Source: Firmicutes bacterium AM55-24TS (GTDB taxonomy: Bacteria; Bacillota; Clostridia; UBA1381). Taken from it: a stretch of DNA of 64,000 nt. This document shows, one piece after another, positions 1-8,337 of this stretch; position 1 is the stretch's first letter, and every line of letters begins with the position of its first letter. The notes beneath the pieces are model-generated. The model was not told the DNA's origin and ran no database searches. It was given only the letters and a program-made list of their open reading frames with translations. Made by a program: the position numbers and the translations under genes. Location: the NCBI GenBank assembly GCA_003460745.1, contig QTVU01000011.1, positions 10,499-74,498 of the forward strand, given 5' to 3'.

Positions 1-85
1 CGTTGTCTATTAAAATAAATCTTATTTCTAATTTTGAAATGTATTGATTGAGCAGTTGATTTTGACTGTGTGGATTTTCTCCCAT
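1..85 (-). CDS. 5' end of an unidentified gene, divergent from the GH95 gene (partial)
   Basis: An ATG at 85-83 on the minus strand lies 6 bases behind a good ribosome binding site (AGAGGTGA, complement of 91-98) and opens a frame with no stop to the window edge, 28 codons. It starts MGENPHSQNQ and continues into a hydrophobic stretch near ISKLEIRF. Too little is visible to assign a family. Its head-to-head position with a secreted glycosidase gene, and the 21-bp-spaced direct repeats between them, would suit an AraC-type local regulator, but this is inference from context only. Confidence 0.6.
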   Translation of the reverse strand, partial: MGENPHSQNQLLNQYISKLEIRFILIDN

Positions 86-143
86 ATATATCACCTCTAA
101 AAGTATTATAAGAAATATATATTGTTTTGTAAATATATAAATC

Positions 144-205
144 TGACTTTTTGATAAAAAGATGTGACTTTTAGATACACAAATTGATATTGGTTATGTT
201 AAAAT
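144..205 (+). promoter_or_regulatory. Direct-repeat operator and promoter of the GH95 gene
   Basis: TGACTTTT-T-GATA (144-156) is repeated as TGACTTTT-A-GATA (165-177), 12 of 13 bases identical, with start-to-start spacing of exactly 21 bp, two helical turns. A TAAAAT -10 candidate sits at 200-205 and the matching -35 position (177-182, ACACAA) is poor, directly abutting the second repeat. This geometry is typical of activation by AraC-family proteins. The repeats and spacing are seen; the activator is inferred. Confidence 0.5.
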
Positions 206-242
206 ACAATTAACAGATAAAATGTTTATGGAGGAATAAACG

Positions 243-1445
243 ATGAAGAAGAAATTGATTTCATGTATACTGTCGGTGTCAATGCTTTACACTTCAATAG
301 GTATATTACCTGTAAAAGCAGAGAAAATGCCGGCTGAAAAAACAAATGAAACTTATAATGTAATGTTAGAAAAGTCAACATATACATTTGGCAGTACGTT
401 TAATCAGGTAAAAGCATTTAATACATCATCATTATCTGAAACAAAGATTGCCGATACGGGATTGAGCATATCAACAAGCGGTTCAAATTACAGTAATGTT
501 GTAATAATGGACTCATCAACGAAAACAGGAACAGGCTATTATCCGCTTGGAACAGGACTTAGTGATAACGGATATTATTTGTTTATGGGGACGGGTGGAA
601 ACAGCAACACATCAATGACGCTTAAATTTGACAATCCGATAGAGTCGGAAAAATACATAAAAATAACATATGCAAAACCGACTTCGACAAATAACGGAAG
701 TACAAACAGAAGTGCAGGTAATGAAAACACAATGTCAATCGACGGTGAAAAAATAGATGTACAATCAAATTGTGAATTTGACAAGTGGTACACAACAACA
801 GTAAAATTATCTAATCAAACATCGCAGATTGATTTTGCTTTTGGAAAATGGAGCTCAATAGCAATTTCAAAAATTGAAATTACAGATACGGCAGATATGT
901 TGGAAATTACATCTGACACAACTGAAAAGTATATAACATCAGAAAATCAAACAGTTCAGTATACTGCGAAAGTTTATAAGAGCATTACAACAGAAAAAGA
1001 CAAATCAGAGATTGTTTCAAAAGGAAGTGAGGATACAACGGCAAATATCACTTATTCGGTAAACGGATATAACGGTGTATCAATAGATAATAATGGTTCT
1101 CTCTCAATTACTCCGTCTGCAACTGCCGGAACAGTAACAGTTTCGGCAGAATGTGGCGGAATAAAAAAATCTATAAATTTAGTACTTAAGTCACTCGGCA
1201 ATGCGAATGCAGTTGAAATTTACGGTGATGAAGTCGTACATAGCGGAACATCAAAGTATATGGCAATTCCAATCGCGGACGGCGTGGTTATTCCTGCTCG
1301 TGATACAAAATGGGAGATAGTCGATAATACAGAAGGAGTGTCAATATCAAACGACGGCACACTTACTGTTTCAGACAGTGCCGCTGACGGTATTGTGAAA
1401 ATCAAAGCAACGCTACCGTATCATCTGTTCAAACGTCGGAAGTAA
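243..1445 (+). CDS. Secreted GH95-type glycosidase, N-terminal part (frameshifted)
   Basis: The ATG at 243 follows GGAGG (230-234). Residues 1-26 form a signal peptide (MKKKLISCILSVSMLYTSIG... ending near VKAEK). About residues 40-215 look like a beta-sandwich carbohydrate-binding domain and 215-390 like a bacterial Ig-like domain. The frame stops at 1445, but near 1406-1411 the neighbouring frame continues sensibly (NATVSSVQTSEVTDEF) into the catalytic part at 1460. One missing base, for example GCAAAC read as GCAAC, accounts for the break. The intended product spans 243-4806, about 1520 residues. As it stands this piece would export binding modules without a catalytic domain. Either a sequencing deletion or a real mutation is possible. 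Confidence 0.8.
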   Translation: MKKKLISCILSVSMLYTSIGILPVKAEKMPAEKTNETYNVMLEKSTYTFGSTFNQVKAFNTSSLSETKIADTGLSISTSGSNYSNVVIMDSSTKTGTGYYPLGTGLSDNGYYLFMGTGGNSNTSMTLKFDNPIESEKYIKITYAKPTSTNNGSTNRSAGNENTMSIDGEKIDVQSNCEFDKWYTTTVKLSNQTSQIDFAFGKWSSIAISKIEITDTADMLEITSDTTEKYITSENQTVQYTAKVYKSITTEKDKSEIVSKGSEDTTANITYSVNGYNGVSIDNNGSLSITPSATAGTVTVSAECGGIKKSINLVLKSLGNANAVEIYGDEVVHSGTSKYMAIPIADGVVIPARDTKWEIVDNTEGVSISNDGTLTVSDSAADGIVKIKATLPYHLFKRRK

Positions 1446-1459
1446 CTGATGAATTTGAA

Positions 1460-4400
1460 GTGACAGTCAGAACAAACAATTCTGAAAATTGTCCGTATGA
1501 AGTAAAAGGGCTGTTATTGAAAAACGGTGAAACAGATGTAAAAAATGCAAGAGGTATAGACGGAATAATTGTTGATAAAAAAATCGACAGTACAAACGAC
1601 TATATTGCCGTTGTGAAAGTATTTGATGAAAATAAAAAGCTAATCAAAGAAAACAAAATTGCTATCGGTGAATTGACTGACGGAGTACAGAAGATAAACA
1701 CTGATATTGCTTTTGAAAAAGCATCATTCGTAAAGGTATATATAGCAAAAGCAGATGATGAGTATTCAGCAAGCGATAATGAATATGACATTGTAAATGT
1801 CACAAAGATTGATGAAAATTTGAATACAACTACTATAATGCAAAATAAGAGCGAAACCGAAACAAATGCAACGCTTATAATAGCTCAATATAAAGACGGA
1901 ATATTAAAGCAAATAAACGATAAAGAAGTAAAACTTCAAAAAGGCAAAAATAAAATTGACTTATCGGATATTAAAATAATAAACGGAGCTGATATAAAGA
2001 TTTTATTATGGAGTGACAATATGACACCTTTGGCAACCGCATTAACAAAGATAAGTGAAAACGAAGATTATAAAATAGGCGAAGTTGTATCTGATGAAAT
2101 ATTCAATACAACAACAGGTGAATATTCCAATATTCCGCTTGTTTCTGATTGGTTGACAGGTGCAAAATCTGGACTTGGTATGGGTGCAGGTGTCATATCA
2201 CCGAACAATGTACCGTATGGAATTGATCCGAATTTAGTTGATGTATCAACATTGAATGTAAATTATACATACGACAATAATTATCAAGGTGCAACTGCCG
2301 ATAATGCACTATGGTACAAGACAGGTGCGTTTCTTGCAAGTGCCAATGGGGCAAATAACAGTATCTACGCTCGTGACGGTGCGGATTGGGAGCAACAAGC
2401 ATTGCCTATCGGAAACGGATATATGGGCGGTATGATTTTCGGACTTCCTGACAAAGACCAAATTCAGATAAATGAAGAAACTTTCTGGGCGGCAGGATAC
2501 AGAGGAACTCAAACAGGGGTTAATTCAAATACTGTAAACAGTAAAATGAGTGAAGGCATAAACGGTTATATGAGCGTCGGTAATATTTTTGTTGATTTCA
2601 ATATGCCGAAAGGTGCGACTGTCAATAATTATTACCGTGACCTCAACCTTGACGAATCTGTTGCTCATGTGAGATACGAATATGATAATAAAAATTTCAA
2701 TCGAGAATATTTCGCAAGCTATCCTAAAGAAGTACTTGTATTCCGTTACACAGGTGATGATTTGAATTTTGGCGTAAAACCTGTTTCAATGCACCCGGGT
2801 AATGTAAACGTAAATAACGGTGAGATTAAAATTGTCGGTAAATTAAAAGACAGTGAACCGTATTCATCGGGCGGTAATGCGGCATGGAATCAAGAATCCG
2901 ATTTGGAATATTGCACCATTATAAAAGTTATTGCCGATGACGGTACAGTGACAGACGGATATAATTCAGTTAATGTATCTGACAGTACAGGTGTAACAAT
3001 ACTTGTAGCGGCGGCAACAGATTATGACCCGACTCAGTTTGAACTTAATGCAGACGGAACTGTCAATATGTCAAAAACACCGTATAAGAATACACAAGGA
3101 GTTAAAGCGGCTGTCGGAAAAGCAGAAAAAAGAATACAAGGTGCGTCTGAATTAACTTATGAAGAATTGAAAAATGAACATATAAAAGATTATAAAGAGC
3201 AATTCGACAAAGTACAATTTAGTTTAACGGATAATAATGAAATATGTTCAGTACCTACAAATGAATTGCAATCATCATATAAAAACACCGTAACAACAAA
3301 ATCTGTTGATAATAAGACAGGCGTTTCATATGATGAAAGTGCGTATGCAAATCTAAATAAGCATCTTGAAGAATTGCATTATAACTACGCAAGATATTTA
3401 ATGATTTCATCATCGCGTTCTACAACTATGCCGTCAACACTTCAAGGTAAGTGGTGTCAGTCAACCGCTGAAATATGGGGTTCGTGTTACTGTATTAATA
3501 TCAATATGGAAATGAACTATTGGTTTGCAGGCGGTGCAAATCTTCTTGACAGCGGTAAATCACTGATAGGTTGGTTTAATTCACAAATTCCGGCAGGACG
3601 TATAACGGCTAAAAATATGTATAAAGTTACTCCGAAATCATATACGTTTGAAAACGGCAAGATGACGTTTACAGACAGTGCAGATGATAAAGATGATGTA
3701 TTTATTATGCACACAAAGCAAGCAATAATGGGGACAACAGATATGACAGGCTCAACAAATATTCAGTCGGCAGGTAATACCGCATGGCTTATGTATAATC
3801 TGTGGGATTTGTATCAGACTTCGGGCAATAAACAACTTTTGGCGGACGAATTATATCCGATAATGCGAAAAGCGGCAAATTTCTATACGCAGTATTTGTA
3901 TCAAAATCAACGCAGAACTACAACAGATACTGAGAAGTATCCTGACGGATATTATTATACTACTTGGGAAGGTCGTTCACCGGAGCAAGGACCAACAGAG
4001 GAAGGTATAAAATATGACTTACAGCTTGTTGCGGGTATGTACGACTATACTATAAAAGCGGCAGAAATATTAGGTGTTGATACCGATAAGGTGAGTGCGT
4101 GGAAAGAAATAAGAAATCATCTTGAAATACCTGTGGAAATAGGTGGTGACGGACAGATTAAGGAATGGAAAGAAGAAACAAGCTATAATACAGACGCAAA
4201 CGGAAAAACGTTGGGTGACCCTGTACACAGACATATTTCACATCTTGTTGGTTTGTACCCGGGAACACTTATAAATCGTGACACACCGGAATTGTTAAAT
4301 GGTGCGAAAGTAGTACTTGAAAACAGAGGTGATGATTCAACAGGTTGGTCATGCTCGAATAAATTCTTACTTTGGGCAAGATGTCTTGACGGCGATAAAG

Positions 4401-4588
4401 CACTTGAATTATTCCGTTATCAATTAGCACAAAAAACATATGCTAATTTGTTTGATACACACGCACCGTTCCAGATAGACGGTAATTTCGGTTCGGCGGC
4501 AGGTGTTATGGAACTTCTTATGCAGTCACAGACGGGAACTGTTTACATACTTCCTGCATTGCTACAGAATGGAATAGCGGTGAAATAA
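1460..4588 (+). CDS. Glycoside hydrolase family 95-like catalytic part (alpha-L-fucosidase/alpha-L-galactosidase type), frameshifted at both ends
   Basis: This frame holds the GH95 hallmarks in order: an N-terminal block with INEETFW, the NIN-x-EMNYW block (Asn codons at 3497 and 3503) matching the paired asparagines that activate water in this family, SPEQGP with the Glu codon at 3983 as candidate general acid, HRHISHLVGLYPG, TGWS, and PFQIDGNFG with the Asp codon at 4478. All expected catalytic residues are present. The GTG at 1460 is internal, since the frame is open upstream to about 1406 and joins the signal-peptide part. Near 4561 LPAL should run on as PTEWNSG, but one C is missing and the frame ends at 4588. 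The family removes terminal alpha-L-fucose or alpha-L-galactose from plant or host glycans; which one cannot be told here. Confidence 0.85.
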   Translation: MTVRTNNSENCPYEVKGLLLKNGETDVKNARGIDGIIVDKKIDSTNDYIAVVKVFDENKKLIKENKIAIGELTDGVQKINTDIAFEKASFVKVYIAKADDEYSASDNEYDIVNVTKIDENLNTTTIMQNKSETETNATLIIAQYKDGILKQINDKEVKLQKGKNKIDLSDIKIINGADIKILLWSDNMTPLATALTKISENEDYKIGEVVSDEIFNTTTGEYSNIPLVSDWLTGAKSGLGMGAGVISPNNVPYGIDPNLVDVSTLNVNYTYDNNYQGATADNALWYKTGAFLASANGANNSIYARDGADWEQQALPIGNGYMGGMIFGLPDKDQIQINEETFWAAGYRGTQTGVNSNTVNSKMSEGINGYMSVGNIFVDFNMPKGATVNNYYRDLNLDESVAHVRYEYDNKNFNREYFASYPKEVLVFRYTGDDLNFGVKPVSMHPGNVNVNNGEIKIVGKLKDSEPYSSGGNAAWNQESDLEYCTIIKVIADDGTVTDGYNSVNVSDSTGVTILVAAATDYDPTQFELNADGTVNMSKTPYKNTQGVKAAVGKAEKRIQGASELTYEELKNEHIKDYKEQFDKVQFSLTDNNEICSVPTNELQSSYKNTVTTKSVDNKTGVSYDESAYANLNKHLEELHYNYARYLMISSSRSTTMPSTLQGKWCQSTAEIWGSCYCININMEMNYWFAGGANLLDSGKSLIGWFNSQIPAGRITAKNMYKVTPKSYTFENGKMTFTDSADDKDDVFIMHTKQAIMGTTDMTGSTNIQSAGNTAWLMYNLWDLYQTSGNKQLLADELYPIMRKAANFYTQYLYQNQRRTTTDTEKYPDGYYYTTWEGRSPEQGPTEEGIKYDLQLVAGMYDYTIKAAEILGVDTDKVSAWKEIRNHLEIPVEIGGDGQIKEWKEETSYNTDANGKTLGDPVHRHISHLVGLYPGTLINRDTPELLNGAKVVLENRGDDSTGWSCSNKFLLWARCLDGDKALELFRYQLAQKTYANLFDTHAPFQIDGNFGSAAGVMELLMQSQTGTVYILPALLQNGIAVK

Positions 4589-4806
4589 GCGGTATTAAGG
4601 CTAAAAACGGTGCAGAAGTATCTATTAAATGGAGTGATAATAAAGCAACGGAAATAAAGATTACACCGACTGTTGACGGTAATATTACAATCGGTTACGA
4701 AAAAGATAATATATTAAAATTAAACGGTGAGAATATAAAGTTTGTAGACGGCAAGTATACTATTGAAAATGCAAGTGCAGGAGAAACATATATATTCACT
4801 GAATAA
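4561..4806 (+). pseudogene. C-terminal tail of the GH95 gene, out of frame
   Basis: After the one-base loss near 4561, the -1 frame encodes TEWNSGEISGIKAKNGAEVS and continues to a TAA at 4804-4806. This is the beta-sandwich tail that normally follows the LPALP motif in GH95 enzymes. It has no start codon or ribosome binding site of its own, so it belongs to the upstream frame. Confidence 0.8.
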
Positions 4807-4832
4807 TTGTTATAAAAAACTGATATTTAAAG

Positions 4833-4861
4833 AACGGATATTTAATTATATCCGTTTTTTT
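4833..4861 (+). terminator. Rho-independent terminator after the GH95 gene
   Basis: A 9-bp stem (AACGGATAT / ATATCCGTT, 4833-4841 and 4848-4856) with a 6-base loop runs into a U tract, 27 bp after the reconstructed stop codon. Confidence 0.85.
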
Positions 4862-4872
4862 GCAAAAAACTC

Positions 4873-4901
4873 TTTAAAAATTCAAAGAAATGTGATAAAA
4901 T
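4873..4901 (+). promoter_or_regulatory. Candidate promoter of the GH43-like gene
   Basis: TTTAAA (4873-4878), a 17-base spacer, then TAAAAT (4896-4901) preceded by TG one base upstream (extended -10). It lies 31 bases before the start codon and after the upstream terminator, so the gene is likely its own transcript. Confidence 0.45.
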
Positions 4902-4932
4902 TTTAACAATGAATACAAAAGGAGATTGTTAA

Positions 4933-7692
4933 ATGAAAAATAAAGTAAAAATCGTTACTGCATTACTGATAACCGCGTTATGCACGACTTCGGCATATGC
5001 GGCGGAAAATCTTATAAAAAATGATAGCTTTGAAACTGAATTACTCGGAACAAACGGTTGGCGTTTTTCAGGTAGGGACGGTTGGGTTTATGAAAATGAA
5101 AACTCTGCCGATTGTACAACAGACGAAGTGCACAGCGGTGAAAAGGCACTTCATTTCAACAGTGCCGTTGTTGCACAGAGAGTTGAACTGAAAAGAAATG
5201 TGACATACACACTTGAATTTTATATAAAAGCGAAAGAGGATTGTATTGTAAATGCAGGTTTCTTTGACGGTTCACAGGATTGGCCGGGAAGTTATCCAGT
5301 AAAAACGAAAGAAATATCGGTAAATACTGATTGGACAAAGCATACAATCGAATTTGAATGTAACAATACTCAAGATTATTTGGCATATTTTAATTTGTGG
5401 GATAAAGCGGACGTTTATGTTGATGATGTTGTATTGAAAGAAGCCGATGGGTACATATCACGTCTTATGACAGGCGTTGACGGTGACGGTGCAATAAGTT
5501 ATTCAGCCGATTATAAAGGCGGTAAGCTATTTGGCGTGGCACTGTATGACGAGAATAACAAACTTATCGGTTTTAAAAACAATTCAACATCGGGAACTTT
5601 TGAAAATGTGAGCGGTTACGGCAAATATATAGTGAAGTCATATTTGCTCGAAGACGATAATTTGCGTTCAAAGACACAAGAAATTGAATATAACGAGGAC
5701 AGCAGTAAAAATGAAGATACGTCAATCGGTAAAGCAAAAAGTCTGACATTATCGGAGCATAATGTGACAATAAATGTTGGTGATGAAAATAAAATATTGG
5801 ACGCCGTTATTATGCCGGAATTTGCGTATGACAACAAGGTTGCATGGAAAAGTTCTGACGAATCGATAGTAAAAGTAAGCGAAAACGGTATTTTAACAGC
5901 TGTCTCAAACGGCAATGCTACAATTACCGTATCATCAGAGGACGGAATACTTACGGACGAATGTAAAGTCACAGTGACCGACAAAAAATTCGAGCGACTG
6001 TCATTGAATAAAACAAGTATAGAGTTAACCGAGATAGATTCGGTTTATCCGTTATCGGCAAATATTGAAAATTCCGACTTGGTTTGGAAATCTGACAACG
6101 AAAATATTGCAAGCGTGACAGACGGAGTTGTTACGGCGAAAGGCAAGGGCAAAACTACAATTACGGTTTCAACTTCTGACGGTAAGCAAACCGCAAAATG
6201 TGCGGTTAATGTCAATACATCTGACAACACTATCACAAACGATACATTTTTTAAAGACACTGACGGCAATTATATATATTCACAGGGCGGTTGTATTCAA
6301 AAGTTTGGTGACAAATATTATTGGTATGGTGTAAAATATAAAGAAGCGGATATATATGCTAAAAATCCCGAAAACGGCAAAGCGGGAAATGCCGCTTACG
6401 AAACATTTACTTGTTATTCGTCGGACGATTTGGTGAATTGGAAGTTTGAGGGTTATCCTCTTACCGGTGAACCGAACGGTTGGGTTGGCAGAATGGGTGT
6501 TGTTTATAATGAAAACACGAAAAAATATGTGTTAATTTCTCAATATGCACCGGGTATGGTTTATGCGGTAAGTGATAAGCCTGAAGGACCGTTTAAGATT
6601 GACCATATTCAAAAAACGTTGCCAATTCAAAATGATGTTACAGGTGACCAAACTTTGTTCCAAGATGATAACGGCAAAGCATATATAATATGCTCAAGTG
6701 CAAACGGACGTGCTTATCAATATATAATTCCGCTCAGAGAATCAGACTTTTTGGATATAGACGAAGAAAATATCAAAATGCTTTTCTATGATGAAGACGG
6801 CAGTTACATAGATGAAAACGGCGAAGTGGATAAGAAAGACAAAACAGGTATAGAGGGTAATTGTATGTTTAAATATAACGGCAATTACTATTATACAGGC
6901 TCTGATTTATACGGCTGGAATTCGTCAAGAGTGTATGTAATGCAGTCTGACAGTATTTTGGGCGATTATAATAAAGATACGGGACTTCCATATATAATGA
7001 ATAACACACGAGATAGTTTTGCTCACAATTCGCAAGCAGGCTTCTATACAACGATTCACGGAAGTGAAAACGATTTGATTATTTATTGCGGTGACAGATG
7101 GGGCGATTTTGCAGGTAACGGAATTGGATATAATCAATGGGTGCCGCTATCATTTGATAAAGAAGGCAAACCGTACTTTAACAATCTTCATCAATGGAAG
7201 TTGGACGCTGAAAAAGGTACTTGGGAAGTCGGAGAGGGCAATAACTATATTTCCAATCCAGAATTTGAGGCGGACAGAAAAATAATAGCAACACCAACAG
7301 GTTGGAAAGTACGTGACAATGTCGGCAATTATTCTGTATCCAATGCGCGAGGAAAGGTTGATAGCGGTAATTTTGTAATACAGGAAACTGCACCGGAAGA
7401 TTATATTTCAGATTTGTATCAAGAAATAACTGATTTACCTAACGGAACGTATACAATGACTGCGTGGGTAAAAAGCAGTGGCGGACAAAATGTATGTAAT
7501 GTATACGCACAAAGCGGTGACGAAAAGAAAACATATTCCGTTAAAACAAATATTGATGATTGGAAAGAAATTGTTGTTGCAACAGATATAAAAGTGACAG
7601 ACGGAAAATGTACAGTAGGACTATATTCGGACGCTCACGCAAATGAATGGGTACAGATGGACAATGTGAGATTGGTTAAAAATATAGAATAG
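4933..7692 (+). CDS. Secreted GH43-like glycosidase with carbohydrate-binding and two Big2 domains
   Basis: 919 residues; ATG preceded by AAAGGAG. Signal peptide at 1-23 (cleavage likely after AYA). Residues 25-170 are a CBM-like beta-sandwich (NLIKNDSFE start, DDVVLKE end). Residues 268-347 and 353-430 are two Big2 Ig-like repeats (WKSSDESIVKVSENG and WKSDNENIASVTDG). Residues 438-770 resemble the five-bladed propeller of GH43: GGCIQKFGDKYYWYG, CYSSDDLVNWKFEG, VTGDQTLFQDDNGKAYII and CGDRW. Such enzymes with a GDRW motif resemble subfamily 24 exo-beta-1,3-galactanases, but the substrate is not certain. Residues 770-919 form a second CBM-like domain (NPEFEADR). No sortase signal or membrane anchor is visible, so it is probably released or held by glycan binding. 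Likely acts on galactan or arabinogalactan side chains with the other secreted enzymes here. Confidence 0.8.
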   Translation: MKNKVKIVTALLITALCTTSAYAAENLIKNDSFETELLGTNGWRFSGRDGWVYENENSADCTTDEVHSGEKALHFNSAVVAQRVELKRNVTYTLEFYIKAKEDCIVNAGFFDGSQDWPGSYPVKTKEISVNTDWTKHTIEFECNNTQDYLAYFNLWDKADVYVDDVVLKEADGYISRLMTGVDGDGAISYSADYKGGKLFGVALYDENNKLIGFKNNSTSGTFENVSGYGKYIVKSYLLEDDNLRSKTQEIEYNEDSSKNEDTSIGKAKSLTLSEHNVTINVGDENKILDAVIMPEFAYDNKVAWKSSDESIVKVSENGILTAVSNGNATITVSSEDGILTDECKVTVTDKKFERLSLNKTSIELTEIDSVYPLSANIENSDLVWKSDNENIASVTDGVVTAKGKGKTTITVSTSDGKQTAKCAVNVNTSDNTITNDTFFKDTDGNYIYSQGGCIQKFGDKYYWYGVKYKEADIYAKNPENGKAGNAAYETFTCYSSDDLVNWKFEGYPLTGEPNGWVGRMGVVYNENTKKYVLISQYAPGMVYAVSDKPEGPFKIDHIQKTLPIQNDVTGDQTLFQDDNGKAYIICSSANGRAYQYIIPLRESDFLDIDEENIKMLFYDEDGSYIDENGEVDKKDKTGIEGNCMFKYNGNYYYTGSDLYGWNSSRVYVMQSDSILGDYNKDTGLPYIMNNTRDSFAHNSQAGFYTTIHGSENDLIIYCGDRWGDFAGNGIGYNQWVPLSFDKEGKPYFNNLHQWKLDAEKGTWEVGEGNNYISNPEFEADRKIIATPTGWKVRDNVGNYSVSNARGKVDSGNFVIQETAPEDYISDLYQEITDLPNGTYTMTAWVKSSGGQNVCNVYAQSGDEKKTYSVKTNIDDWKEIVVATDIKVTDGKCTVGLYSDAHANEWVQMDNVRLVKNIE

Positions 7693-7704
7693 AAATGCAA
7701 TTCG

Positions 7705-7741
7705 GAAATCAAGCTTAAAAACTAAGCTTGATTTCTTTTTT
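7705..7741 (+). terminator. Rho-independent terminator after the GH43-like gene
   Basis: Perfect 13-bp stem (GAAATCAAGCTTA / TAAGCTTGATTTC, 7705-7717 and 7723-7735) with a 5-base loop, followed by six Ts. Confidence 0.9.
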
Positions 7742-7759
7742 GAAAAAAATCAAGAAATA

Positions 7760-7817
7760 TTGACAAAATCGGTTAGTTGTGCTAAACTAATTAAGGTTAG
7801 AGGATACTAACCTTAAT
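7760..7817 (+). promoter_or_regulatory. Strong promoter overlapped by two inverted repeats, candidate DtxR/IdeR-like metal operator
   Basis: TTGACA (7760-7765), 17-base spacer, TAAACT (7783-7788). One inverted repeat covers the spacer and -10 (TTAGTT at 7773-7778, AACTAA at 7785-7790). A second, longer one covers the expected start of transcription (ATTAAGGTTAG at 7790-7800, CTAACCTTAAT at 7807-7817). The AGGTTAG/CTAACCT half-sites resemble those bound by DtxR/IdeR-type iron- or manganese-dependent repressors. The repeats are seen; the regulator is inferred. Confidence 0.6.
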
Positions 7818-7846
7818 TGTGATTTAAAGCAAAGGAGAGATATATT

Positions 7847-8212
7847 ATGAGTACAGCGATTATAGTAGCAGTATTGATAGTTATAGCAGTTATAGCTATT
7901 AGAAGTTATGCTAAAAAACTGACTTCGGGGTGTTGCGGCGCTGAAATCGAACACGTTAAGAAAATTAAGGTTGAGGATAAAGATGTGTCACATTATCCGT
8001 ACTGTGTTCAGATAGGCATAGACGGAATGACTTGCAATCACTGCAAAGCGAGAGTCGAAAATACTCTTAACAGTGAGGACGGCGTATGGGCAGAAGTTGA
8101 TTTAAGTCAAAATTTAGCAACGGTACATATGAAAAATAATTTATCTGAATTATTTTTGAGAAAACTTGTTTCAAGTGCCGGATATATTATGACTACATAC
8201 AACGTACAATAA
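7847..8212 (+). CDS. Small membrane protein with Cys-rich N-terminus and heavy-metal-associated domain
   Basis: 121 residues; ATG after AAAGGAGAG. One membrane helix at residues 3-20 is followed by SYAKKLTSGCCGAE, a layout like the short FeoB-associated Cys-rich membrane proteins. Residues 49-118 are a ferredoxin-like HMA domain with the metal-binding motif GMTCNHC and a typical strand near ATVHMK. The family binds soft metal ions such as copper, and related proteins accompany ferrous-iron transporters. No transporter gene is adjacent; the gene is monocistronic between its own promoter and terminator. The operator-like repeats upstream suggest metal-dependent expression. The partner, presumably a membrane transporter or metal-delivery target, cannot be named from this window. 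Confidence 0.75.
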   Translation: MSTAIIVAVLIVIAVIAIRSYAKKLTSGCCGAEIEHVKKIKVEDKDVSHYPYCVQIGIDGMTCNHCKARVENTLNSEDGVWAEVDLSQNLATVHMKNNLSELFLRKLVSSAGYIMTTYNVQ

Positions 8213-8229
8213 TATTTACGTTAATATAA

Positions 8230-8261
8230 ATAGCAGAAGATTAAATTCTTCTGCTATTTTT
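8230..8261 (+). terminator. Rho-independent terminator after the metal-binding protein gene
   Basis: Stem TAGCAGAAGA / TCTTCTGCTA (8231-8240 and 8247-8256), 6-base loop, then five Ts. Confidence 0.9.
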
Positions 8262-8337
8262 GTGCAAGACTAACTTTCTAATTTTATACATATGTGCTAT
8301 AATAGTAGTAGTTAAAATATTTGGAGGAATGTATGTA

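Noticed and set aside
4859..4890. TTTGCAA near the GH43-like promoter as a second copy of the multi-esterase operator
   Set aside because: Only one copy is convincing; the position 21 bp on matches poorly, and the first copy lies in a terminator T tract.
8260..8337. Upstream start for the MATE exporter
   Set aside because: The added 26 residues would start inside the preceding terminator with a TTG and no ribosome site; ATG 8338 has GGAGG.
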